NCBI GenBank assembly: GCA_012512855.1
Contig: JAAZDK010000006.1
Coordinates: forward strand, 1 to 38,648
From: Clostridiales bacterium
Lineage (GTDB): Bacteria; Bacillota; Clostridia; Lachnospirales; Lachnospiraceae
Direction: 5' to 3'
Length of the DNA stretch: 38,648 bases
Both the position numbers and the translations under genes were made by a program. Positions 1 to 7,185 of this stretch are shown here, piece by piece (position 1 is the stretch's first letter; every line of letters starts with the position of its first letter). Below the pieces are notes generated by a model, which had not been told where the DNA came from, searched no databases, and saw nothing but the letters and a program-made list of their open reading frames with translations.

Positions 1-1464
1 ATTCTTTAAGCTCTTAATAGTGGTATCCTTATTGATGAATACTGACTCAATACCCATGAAGTCTGCCCAATCACCTATTTGCTCAGCAGTCAGATCATAT
101 GTGAATGCCGTATGATGAGCGCCACCTGCCAGGATCCAGGCCTCGGCACCAACTGCCAGGTCAGGCTCAGGACGCCAGAAGGCTGAAGGTACCGGCAGCT
201 TCGGCATCGGAATATCCTGAGGCAAACATTCAACATCGTTAATAATCAGGCGGAAGCGGTTGCCCAGATCAATAAGTGATACAGCAACACCCTTACCGGG
301 CTTTGAAGTAAATACAAGACGGGCTGGATCCTCTCTGTTACCCATAGTCAAAGGTGATACCTTAATACCTACTCTGCCTTCAGCTATGCTGGGACATACC
401 TCAAGCATGTGGGCCTGGAGAATACCTTCCTTACCCTTTACCAGGTTATAGGTGTAATCCTCCATAAATGAGGTTCCCTTTGCGTCCTTGATACCCTGCG
501 TCATTATCTTCATCAGGCGTACCATACCGGCTGTCTTCCAGTCTCCCTCTGCACCAAAGCCATAACCCTTTTCCATCAGTCTCTGGATGGCCAGACCGGG
601 AAGCTGCTTAAGGCCTGCCAGCATCTCAAAGTTTGTTACTATAGCATGGTAATTCTTTTCCTCAAGGAATTTCTCAAAGCCGATTTCGATAGCAGCCTGA
701 ACAGCCACATGCTTACGGAATTCCTCCGGATCTCTTCCCTCAAGAATAATATCGTACTTGCTGTAGTACTCATCTACCAATGCATCTATTTCATTCTGAG
801 GAACTGCATCCACATATTCTGCTATATCTGTAATATTATATGCATCAATTTCCCAACCAAATTTAATATGTGCTTCTACCTTGTCACCTTCGGTAACCGC
901 TACATTGCGCATGTTATCGCCAACACGCAGTATTCTTATATGACTGCTTTCGATGCAGCCGATAGCGGTTCTCATCCAGCTGGCAATTCTCTTCTGGACA
1001 TCCGGATCATTCCAGTAGCCTACAACAACCTTTCTCTCGATACCCATGCGGGTTACGATATGTCCATACTCGCGGTCTCCATGCGCCGACTGGTTAAGGT
1101 TCATGAAATCCATATCGATAGTGGAATAAGGAATCTCTTCATTAAACTGGGTGTGAAGGTGGATGAGCGGCTTTCTGAATTCCTGCAATCCCAGTATCCA
1201 TGATTTTGCAGGAGAAAAGGTATGCATCCAGGTGATAACACCTGCGCAGTTTTCATCTGCATTTGCGTCATTAAACACCTTTCTGATGGATGCGCTGTCT
1301 ATAAGTGTTGGCTTCCATACCACCTCAAAAGGCAATATACCGGACTTATTAAGTCCTTCTACTATAATTTTTGAGTGTTCAGCAACCTGTCTTAAGCACT
1401 CATCCCCATACAATGCCTGTGAACCTGTAGCAAACCAAAACTTATAATCCTTGCTCTTGATCAT
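1..1464 (-). CDS. araA: L-arabinose isomerase (C-terminus cut by window edge)
   Basis: This enzyme converts L-arabinose to L-ribulose in the cytoplasm, the first step of arabinose use. The frame is open from an ATG at 1464 to the window edge, giving 488 codons. The family is about 500 residues long, so only the last ten or so are missing. The N-terminus (MIKSKDYKFWFATGSQALYG) and the segments FGAEGDWKTAG, SFMEDYTY, QAHMLEVCP and GGAHHTAF match AraA. They carry the two Glu and two His that hold the active-site metal in the E. coli enzyme. An AGGAGG site lies six bases before the ATG. The gene follows an AraC-type regulator on the same strand, 108 bp away, with an inverted repeat between them. 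Other ara genes probably lie beyond the left edge. Confidence 0.96.
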   Translation of the reverse strand, partial: MIKSKDYKFWFATGSQALYGDECLRQVAEHSKIIVEGLNKSGILPFEVVWKPTLIDSASIRKVFNDANADENCAGVITWMHTFSPAKSWILGLQEFRKPLIHLHTQFNEEIPYSTIDMDFMNLNQSAHGDREYGHIVTRMGIERKVVVGYWNDPDVQKRIASWMRTAIGCIESSHIRILRVGDNMRNVAVTEGDKVEAHIKFGWEIDAYNITDIAEYVDAVPQNEIDALVDEYYSKYDIILEGRDPEEFRKHVAVQAAIEIGFEKFLEEKNYHAIVTNFEMLAGLKQLPGLAIQRLMEKGYGFGAEGDWKTAGMVRLMKIMTQGIKDAKGTSFMEDYTYNLVKGKEGILQAHMLEVCPSIAEGRVGIKVSPLTMGNREDPARLVFTSKPGKGVAVSLIDLGNRFRLIINDVECLPQDIPMPKLPVPSAFWRPEPDLAVGAEAWILAGGAHHTAFTYDLTAEQIGDWADFMGIESVFINKDTTIKSLKN

Positions 1465-1488
1465 TTGGCAATACCTCCTTTTAAATTT

Positions 1489-1507
1489 ATTATACAATCT
1501 GTATAAT
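1489..1507 (-). promoter_or_regulatory. Inverted repeat before araA
   Basis: ATTATACA-N3-TGTATAAT is a perfect 8-bp inverted repeat that ends 25 bases before the araA start codon. It overlaps TATTAT and TATAAT strings that could serve as a -10 element. It is likely an operator or promoter element for araA. Which regulator reads it is not known; the adjacent AraC-type protein is one candidate. Confidence 0.4.
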
Positions 1508-1572
1508 AGTGCATACAATTGCTTCATCCTACCGTTTGATTTCAAAAAGTTACCTAATCCTACTGCACAAGG

Positions 1573-2712
1573 TCAGCTAATCATTTTGCGGTATTTTGCA
1601 GGCGTCATTTTATAGCGATCAACAAAAATTTTATAAAAATAGCCCTTGTTATTATAACCAATTTTATCCGCTATTTCATCAATTGTAAGGGAGGTTGTCC
1701 TAAGCAGCCTTTCCGATTGCATCAGTCTAATGTTCTGAACGTATTCGGAATAGGTCATACCGGTTTTACTCTTCAAAAGGCGGTTAAAATAGTCCTCGTT
1801 AAAATGGAACCTTTCCTTCAGATCTTTTATCGTAACATCAGCATAGTTTTCTTTGATGTATTTGCTTATTTCCTCAAAGACCAGCCAGTTCATGGTTTTC
1901 CGCTGCTCATTGGTCAGATAGAATTCATAATTGGTGCTGATATGATGCAGCAGCCTTATCAGAATACCCTTGCAAATATATCTTGTAGCCTTATCCTTAT
2001 ATTCCATTTCCCTAAGCAGCAAAAGCAGCATTTCCTCAAGCCTGACATCCGTCTCATCCTTTGTCAGCTTTGGCTTAAAATGCAGAAACTGCTTGGTGTC
2101 CTTCTGCTTCATCAGAGCCTTGCGCAGAAAATCAAGTATTCCTCTTTCCTCTATATTGTCAACCATGGCTTCATCAAATGCCGCATTTGCCAGGCCGATA
2201 AACAGTATTATGCTGTTATTGGCATATAAAAAATCCTGATGGATACAATTCTTATCAATCAGGCAAATTTCTCCCTTTTTAAACAGGACATCCTTGCCCA
2301 TTATCCGCTGTGAAAACTCACCTTCGATAACATATGCCAGCTCGATATAATCATGGGTATGCAGCTGGGTTCTGTCACCATCCTTAAAGCCGCTATGATA
2401 TACAAAATTCTTCTTATAAGGCTTTATATTTGCATAAAGCCCCTTGTCACTAAGCCTCCAGCACAGTATGAAAATGTCCTCGGCTTCTTCAACAGGGAAG
2501 GTTTTAACCTCCACATCGTTAATTGAATACTCGGGACACATTATACGATGACCCAAATGGTCGATATCATTTTGACGCAAATCGTTTTGCCAATCATTTC
2601 GCAGCAAATCATTTTGCTGTAAATTGCTTAGCTGCAAATTATTTTGCGGCAAAGTGTCTTGCCTTTTCCAATCCAATCCTGTTATGCTATAACAATAATC
2701 AATCAGCTTCAT
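1573..2712 (-). CDS. AraC-family transcriptional regulator with repeat-rich N-terminus
   Basis: A 379-residue regulator with an N-terminal sugar-sensing cupin-like part (about 80-200, including HTHDYIELAYVIEGEF) and a C-terminal AraC/XylS double helix-turn-helix (about 280-379, including FHFNEDYFNRLLKSKTGMT and IDEIADKIGYNNKGYFYKIF). It sits just upstream of araA on the same strand, so it probably controls arabinose or pentose genes; that is inference. Residues 21-49 form a run of LxxND-like pentapeptides encoded by 15-bp imperfect tandem repeats. The ATG at 2712 has a fair site (AAAGGCAGG). An in-frame ATG at 2541 (residue 58) would give a protein without the repeats and of more usual AraC length. 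Confidence 0.9.
   Translation of the reverse strand: MKLIDYCYSITGLDWKRQDTLPQNNLQLSNLQQNDLLRNDWQNDLRQNDIDHLGHRIMCPEYSINDVEVKTFPVEEAEDIFILCWRLSDKGLYANIKPYKKNFVYHSGFKDGDRTQLHTHDYIELAYVIEGEFSQRIMGKDVLFKKGEICLIDKNCIHQDFLYANNSIILFIGLANAAFDEAMVDNIEERGILDFLRKALMKQKDTKQFLHFKPKLTKDETDVRLEEMLLLLLREMEYKDKATRYICKGILIRLLHHISTNYEFYLTNEQRKTMNWLVFEEISKYIKENYADVTIKDLKERFHFNEDYFNRLLKSKTGMTYSEYVQNIRLMQSERLLRTTSLTIDEIADKIGYNNKGYFYKIFVDRYKMTPAKYRKMIS
2574..2663 (-). repeat. 15-bp imperfect tandem repeat inside the AraC-type gene
   Basis: About six units of a 12-15 bp sequence resembling AATCATTTTGCAGCA follow each other here, and one unit is 3 bp short. On the coding strand they encode LPQNN-LQLSN-LQQND-LLRND-WQND-LRQND. 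The unit length is a multiple of three, so copy-number change would keep the frame. Confidence 0.75.
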
Positions 2713-3112
2713 ATATAAACCTGCCTTTCTGACAGACTACTGTAAAATAAAGAGCCACCCCTTAGTACCTGCTAATATCAGGAAACGCTCCGCTTGATTT
2801 TTATGCCGCATACATATATAATTACAGCATACCATTTACATAATCAGCTTACGCCATGTCCAATATGCTCATACTTTTGGCCGCAGGATAATCACAGGCA
2901 TAAGCCTGTCCTTACTCAAGCCGGGCAAAACACATCAGTTTAGCCAGAAAGAATATTCCCGGCTGTAGCGGCTTAATTATGGATTTTGCATGGAATTATT
3001 CTGGAATTAATTCATAGTAAATAAGTATAATAAAATTAGTTATAAATTGCATGGTCTTTCATATTTATCAATATTTTTAATTTAAATCCTTATAAATGAA
3101 AGGTACAGGTAT
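2713..3112. other. Intergenic region, no gene seen
   Basis: This 400-bp divergent region holds the leaders of the AraC-type gene (minus) and a small membrane protein (plus). A short hairpin with 6-bp stem ACAGGC/GCCTGT lies at 2894-2909. Two 11-12 bp direct repeats of TGGAATTA-TTC type lie in tandem at 2991-3013, followed by a TATAAT at 3026-3031 that may be the -10 element of the plus-strand gene. No reading frame with a ribosome binding site was found. Confidence 0.4.
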
Positions 3113-3343
3113 ATGAAAAAACGAATTGCCTCTGTTATCGGTATTATATTAATACTGTCGTTGTACATCGTTTTTCTGGTGGCTGCCTTCACCACAAAAA
3201 AGGATACACCGGGTTTGTTTGCTGCAGCCTTTTTTTGCTCAATTGTCATACCTATCATGATATGGTGGTTTATTACCGTATATAAATGGGTTCATAAAAA
3301 GGATGACAATAACAGGCAGGAGAAGGACGAGGAGACAAAATAA
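3113..3343 (+). CDS. Small two-helix membrane protein, unknown function
   Basis: This 76-residue protein has two hydrophobic segments (about 5-28 and 34-58) and a charged tail rich in Lys, Asp and Glu (KWVHKKDDNNRQEKDEETK). A GAAAGGTACAGG stretch precedes the ATG at a usable distance. The second helix carries a WW pair (MIWWFITVYKW). I do not recognise a family. It ends two bases before the end of rarA on the other strand, so the two genes converge with no room for a terminator between them. Confidence 0.7.
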   Translation: MKKRIASVIGIILILSLYIVFLVAAFTTKKDTPGLFAAAFFCSIVIPIMIWWFITVYKWVHKKDDNNRQEKDEETK

Positions 3344-3345
3344 AT

Positions 3346-4668
3346 TTATTCCTCTTCCTTTATTCTTTGTAAATATTCCTTCAGCTTTTTCTCGTAACCG
3401 TTGTCCGATAATCTGTAGAAGGTCCGATCCTTCAAAGCATCCGGAAGATATTGCTGCTTAACATAGTTATTTTTATAATTATGTGGATAGAGATAGCCTA
3501 TGCCATGACCCAGCTTTGATGCGCCGCCATAATGGGCATCCATAAGATAAGACGGTATGGATGCGGTCTTTTCTTTGCCTACGACCTCCATAGCCTCAGA
3601 AATTGCATTTACTGCAGAATTGCTTTTGGGGGCACAGGCAACATAAGCTGCAGCCTGGGCTAAAATTATCTGACTTTCAGGCATACCGATACGTTCCACC
3701 GCCAGAGAGGCTGCTGTAGCTACCACCAGAGCATTGGGATCGGCATTGGATACATCCTCGGCAGCGCATATCATAATTCTTCTTGCAATAAAGGCCGGAT
3801 CCTCACCGGCATACAGCATTCTTGCCAGATAATATATGGCAGCGTCCGGATCCGAACCTCTCATGCTTTTAATAAAGGCTGATATCGTATCATAATGGTT
3901 GTCACCGTTCTTATCGTATCTGAGCACTCTTTTTTGAATACATTCCGAAGCAACATCCAATGTAATATGGATTTTTCCATCCTCCGACCGCTGTGTAGTA
4001 AGGACTCCCAGCTCAAGGGCATTTAAGGCAGCTCTGGCGTCACCGTTGGAAATGTCGGCTAAATATTCCAGTGCATCCTCATGAAGCATTACATCATATG
4101 CTCCCATACCTCTTTCCTTATCGGTAGCAGCCCTTTTCAAAAGGGTCTTTATATCCTCAGCCTCAAGGGGCTTTAATTCAAATATTATTGATCTTGATAT
4201 AAGGGCCGAATTAACCTCAAAGTAGGGATTTTCAGTTGTAGCTCCGATTAAAATAACCGTTCCGTCTTCTACAAAGGGAAGCAGATAATCCTGCTGCCCC
4301 TTGTTAAAGCGGTGTATCTCATCTATAAAAAGTATAGTCCTTTTTCCATAGCGGCCCATATTGCCTTTGGCTTCCTCAATCACAGCCTCCATATCCTTTT
4401 TCCCGGCTGAGGTTGCATTAATCTGGGTAAATATTGATTTTGTAGTGTTGGCAATAACCCTGGCAAGAGTAGTCTTGCCTGTACCAGGTGGTCCATAGAA
4501 AATAACTGAGCTTAATTTATCAGCCTTTATTGCCCTGTACAATAATTTATCCTTACCAATAATATGCTGCTGTCCCACTACTTCATCCAGTGTCCGAGGC
4601 CTTAATCTTGAAGCCAGGGGCGCTCCCTTTTCCATAGCCTCATTTCTCATATAATCAAACAAGTCCAC
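3346..4668 (-). CDS. rarA: Replication-associated recombination protein A (AAA+ ATPase)
   Basis: RarA/MgsA acts at stalled replication forks with SSB; it is a clamp-loader-like AAA+ ATPase. The 440 residues match the family length. Visible motifs are Walker A GPPGTGKTT (59-67), Walker B TILFIDE (111-117), sensor 1 IGATTEN (141-147) and an arginine finger in ISRS (around 159). The C-terminal part (PSYLMDAHYGGASKLGHGIGYLYPHNY) is the conserved RarA tetramerisation region. The start MDLFDYMRNEAMEKGAPLA is typical of the family. Confidence 0.96.
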   Translation of the reverse strand: MDLFDYMRNEAMEKGAPLASRLRPRTLDEVVGQQHIIGKDKLLYRAIKADKLSSVIFYGPPGTGKTTLARVIANTTKSIFTQINATSAGKKDMEAVIEEAKGNMGRYGKRTILFIDEIHRFNKGQQDYLLPFVEDGTVILIGATTENPYFEVNSALISRSIIFELKPLEAEDIKTLLKRAATDKERGMGAYDVMLHEDALEYLADISNGDARAALNALELGVLTTQRSEDGKIHITLDVASECIQKRVLRYDKNGDNHYDTISAFIKSMRGSDPDAAIYYLARMLYAGEDPAFIARRIMICAAEDVSNADPNALVVATAASLAVERIGMPESQIILAQAAAYVACAPKSNSAVNAISEAMEVVGKEKTASIPSYLMDAHYGGASKLGHGIGYLYPHNYKNNYVKQQYLPDALKDRTFYRLSDNGYEKKLKEYLQRIKEEE

Positions 4669-4796
4669 TTCCGCACTCCGCCTTTCTTAGCAGTCAAATA
4701 GCCACATTAATTTCATTTATCTGATAAATAGGTGATCGTAAATGTCATAGTCAATCTTGGGATTGTAAGTTAATTGCTATTGTGTTAAATTATATT

Positions 4797-4903
4797 CAAG
4801 CCTTTTATCCGAACAGCTTGCAGATAAGGCTTTTAGCAAGGCATTGGCTTTATGGCCTTGTCCTCAATCCGAAGACAATCAGGACTAGGCAAGCCTTTTT
4901 TTC
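4797..4903 (+). ncRNA. Candidate structured RNA or attenuator before DUF4250 gene
   Basis: On the plus strand, hairpin 1 pairs AAGCCTT-(TT)-ATC (4799-4810) with GATAAGGCTT (4824-4833). Hairpin 2 pairs CAAGGC with GCCTTG around 4838-4860. A third structure pairs GG(C)CTTGTCCT with AGGA...CAAGCC and runs into seven T residues, as a Rho-independent terminator would. Hairpin 2 and the terminator share the GGCCTTG segment, so they exclude each other, as in an attenuator. It lies 76 bases before the DUF4250 start. I do not recognise a known riboswitch class. A separate small RNA is the alternative. Confidence 0.4.
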
Positions 4904-4978
4904 TCCGGATAGTTTATGATTGCCTCAGGATATTTAAATTTATTTATGAACTTCGACAGCAATGAAAGGTGCGATATT

Positions 4979-5164
4979 ATGCAACTACCCACAGATCCCA
5001 ATATACTGCTGAGCTATGTAAATACTATGCTTCGTGATAAATACAGCGATTTGGACAAACTCTGCAGCGACCAGGAAATAAACCGTTCCCATATAGAAGA
5101 AAAGCTGATGTCAATAAATTATATATACAGCAAAGAGCTTAACCGTTTTATAGCAGGGGATTAG
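4979..5164 (+). CDS. DUF4250 domain-containing protein
   Basis: This 61-residue protein (MQLPTDPNILLSYVNTMLRD...) looks like the DUF4250 family of small proteins common in Clostridia, whose function is unknown. The ATG at 4979 has a GAAAGGTG site nine bases before it. A longer frame starting at 4916 has no such site, so I used the shorter form. The 3' end overlaps the end of the VanZ-like gene on the other strand by 17 bases. Confidence 0.85.
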   Translation: MQLPTDPNILLSYVNTMLRDKYSDLDKLCSDQEINRSHIEEKLMSINYIYSKELNRFIAGD

Positions 5165-5642
5165 TTTTTCCTTTCGCTTTCAGCCTTTTAGCTATATGCA
5201 TCATTATTATAAATACCAGCGCACCGGTTGCGGCACCGCAGGAGTCCAGCAAGACATCAGTTAACTGGCAGCTTCTGCCGGGAACAAAATACTGATGGAT
5301 CTCATCCGTCAATGCGTATGCGGCAGAAAACAGGGTTGCATATGCAAACAGATTTCCTGTGCCAAGCTTTAGCACCGCAAGGTGCAGCCCGCTGCACCAG
5401 GCCAGCAATGCGAATTCAAGAAAATGGGCACTTTTTCGTATTATATGATTGAGCTTGTCAATAATGCTTTCTCTGGTGTTAGTATCAATTTCATTATTTG
5501 TTATATCTTCATAAAGCCTTAAAACCTGTGCAGCTATTGTCTTGCTGCTGTCGTTGGAGTTTGCGGCTGGCCTTGCCGAAAACAAAAAAATAATTACCAT
5601 TACAATAACTGCAGGTATCCATGATATATATTTAAGCTTCAT
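5148..5642 (-). CDS. VanZ-like family membrane protein
   Basis: A 164-residue membrane protein with three or four hydrophobic segments. It has the VanZ-family pattern: an early PAVIVMVIIFLFSARPA, then KSAHFLEFALLAW and LTDEIHQYFVPGRSCQLTDV. In vancomycin clusters VanZ gives low-level teicoplanin resistance, but most chromosomal homologues have no known role and no van genes are nearby. Its tail overlaps the tail of the DUF4250 gene. Confidence 0.85.
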   Translation of the reverse strand: MKLKYISWIPAVIVMVIIFLFSARPAANSNDSSKTIAAQVLRLYEDITNNEIDTNTRESIIDKLNHIIRKSAHFLEFALLAWCSGLHLAVLKLGTGNLFAYATLFSAAYALTDEIHQYFVPGRSCQLTDVLLDSCGAATGALVFIIMMHIAKRLKAKGKTNPLL

Positions 5643-5769
5643 TTATTGCCTCCAATGCTTTAAGTTTATGATACCATATATGCTATGCAAATAGCAATAA
5701 CTGCGTTATTTTCGTTGCCTTGTTTCTATATGATTTTGCTGCAGGATTAATAGAAGGAGAGCTGTGTGT

Positions 5770-6420
5770 ATGCAGGATGAATTTGTGACAATATTAGAGA
5801 ATTCAACAGGAGAAATAGTTGTAAAGAAGTCCAGGTTTATAGCATCCCTGTTCCCTGTTGAAACTGAAGATGCTGCAAATGAAATTATAGAAGGCATAAG
5901 GAAAAAATACTGGGATGCCACCCATAACTGCTATGCATATATAGTGGGTACAGGCAATCCGATAATGAGATTTTCCGACGACGGTGAACCCAGCAGAACC
6001 GCTGGCAAGCCCATGCTTGACATACTTCTTGCCCACAGGCTCACCAATGTTTTGGCTGTAGTTACCCGTTATTTTGGCGGAACCCTGCTTGGTACCGGCG
6101 GACTTGTCAAGGCCTATCAGGGTGCTGTGCTTGAGGGATTAAAAAACAGCAAAGTAATAACAAAACAGCTTGGCTTCAAGACAAGCGTGATAACCGATTA
6201 TAACCTGGTAGGCAAGCTGCAGCATTTTGCGGCAACAGAAAATATTGCCGTCCTATCCTGTGACTATACCGATATTGTCAATATGACATTGCTGGTGCCT
6301 GTCACAAGAGCCGATATGGTGACAAAAAAAATAACTGAACTTACAAACGGTTCAGCCTCCATAAATATAACAGAGCAGGTGTACTTCACCATCATTGACG
6401 GTGAAGCACTCCTGCTGTAA
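5770..6420 (+). CDS. YigZ/IMPACT family protein
   Basis: A 216-residue protein of the YigZ (UPF0029/IMPACT) family, whose biochemical role is still unclear. Typical elements are VVKKSRFIASLFPV at the start, WDATHNCYAYIVG, RFSDDGEPSRTAGKPML and TRYFGGTLLGTGGLVKAY, then a C-terminal DUF1949-like part. Most homologues read EPSGTAGKP, so the Arg in EPSRTAGKP is a small deviation. The ATG at 5770 lies ten bases after AGAAGGAG. A GTG at 5764 is also in frame but too close to that site. Confidence 0.9.
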   Translation: MQDEFVTILENSTGEIVVKKSRFIASLFPVETEDAANEIIEGIRKKYWDATHNCYAYIVGTGNPIMRFSDDGEPSRTAGKPMLDILLAHRLTNVLAVVTRYFGGTLLGTGGLVKAYQGAVLEGLKNSKVITKQLGFKTSVITDYNLVGKLQHFAATENIAVLSCDYTDIVNMTLLVPVTRADMVTKKITELTNGSASINITEQVYFTIIDGEALLL

Positions 6421-6422
6421 GC

Positions 6423-6746
6423 TTAAACTCCCTGCATTATCAGTTCATCCAAGATATCCATATCTTCCATGGTTTGAATGCAATCGAGTATTTCCACCAG
6501 GGAAATCGGTGTTACCTCATATTCACACAGCTTTTTTAAAATTCCAACCACCTTCTCCCTTGACGCTGACAGACCGGCAACCTCGTCTGTCTCAATCTGT
6601 CCATCCAGATACTTAGTTACCCTAACCCCATAGTACGGACTCTTATCGGTCTCCGAAATACTTTCGATCAGACTGTAGTCCAGCTTCATGACCTTTTCGT
6701 TCTCCAGCAATACATCATTGCTAAAAAGTACTTTTGCCTCTTTCAT
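6423..6746 (-). CDS. DUF6514-like small protein
   Basis: A 107-residue soluble protein (MKEAKVLFSNDVLLENEKVMKL...) with alternating strands and a final helix, ending in MEDMDILDELIMQGV. It resembles the DUF6514 proteins of clostridia, of unknown function. The ATG at 6746 is preceded by GGGGGT at good spacing. An ATG five codons earlier has no site of its own. It converges on the YigZ gene with two bases between the stops. Confidence 0.75.
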   Translation of the reverse strand: MKEAKVLFSNDVLLENEKVMKLDYSLIESISETDKSPYYGVRVTKYLDGQIETDEVAGLSASREKVVGILKKLCEYEVTPISLVEILDCIQTMEDMDILDELIMQGV

Positions 6747-7185
6747 TTTTAATACCCCCATATCATAAATATAACAAAAATAACTGACAAGTTCTATTAT
6801 ACACAGTTTATTCCAATTTGGAAGTTTAATTTAACGCATCAATTTATGGAGTTCGTTATATTTCGACACATCTTCACAAAATGTGTAGTCAGCAGCCAAT
6901 TATTTTATACACTATTTTGTTTTTTGTGAATTTATTCGAATTAATTCTTACTATATGATATAATTTTCCCTTATCCGGCTCATTATTGCCGAACTGCTTA
7001 ATTTTTCTTTATTTTGCTTGCCGGATTTGATATAATATACTACGGCGGCAAGCTACTGAGGCTTTACATAGGAATGAATAAAGGCTAATGATTAATAATA
7101 TCAATAAGGGCTTTTAAAGCAGCAGTAAAACCATACTGTATAAATCTTCATAATTTATGAAGATTTAAGAAAGGAATGGGTTGCT
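6747..7185. other. Intergenic region before PBP1A
   Basis: This 439-bp divergent region has no reading frame that I can support. It is very AT-rich and contains several TATAAT-like strings. The best candidate -10 for the PBP gene is TATAAT at 7031-7036, with a weak TTTATT 17 bases upstream. The last part holds the palindrome listed separately. Confidence 0.4.
7141..7167 (+). promoter_or_regulatory. 13-bp perfect palindrome before the PBP1A ribosome binding site
   Basis: TAAATCTTCATAA and its exact complement TTATGAAGATTTA flank a single T. The element abuts the ribosome binding site (AAGAAAGGA, about 7167-7175) of the penicillin-binding protein. As DNA it looks like a dimer operator. As RNA it would form a hairpin of about 12 bp next to the ribosome binding site. 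No T-run follows, so it is not a terminator. Confidence 0.6.

Noticed and set aside
646-1203. Open frame of 185 codons on the plus strand
   Set aside because: It is fully antisense to araA, whose protein sequence is unmistakable; the translated sequence has no family features and no ribosome binding site.
2574-2663. True pentapeptide-repeat domain
   Set aside because: Only about six units with irregular phase; too short to form the quadrilateral helix of that family.
4669-4978. 6S RNA gene next to rarA
   Set aside because: 6S RNA lies near rarA in some Firmicutes, but here the RNA folds as three separate hairpins of about 107 nt, not a single 180-200 nt rod.
5148-5642. Vancomycin or teicoplanin resistance gene
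   Set aside because: Only a VanZ-like domain is present, without any other van gene; such chromosomal homologues are common and of unknown role.
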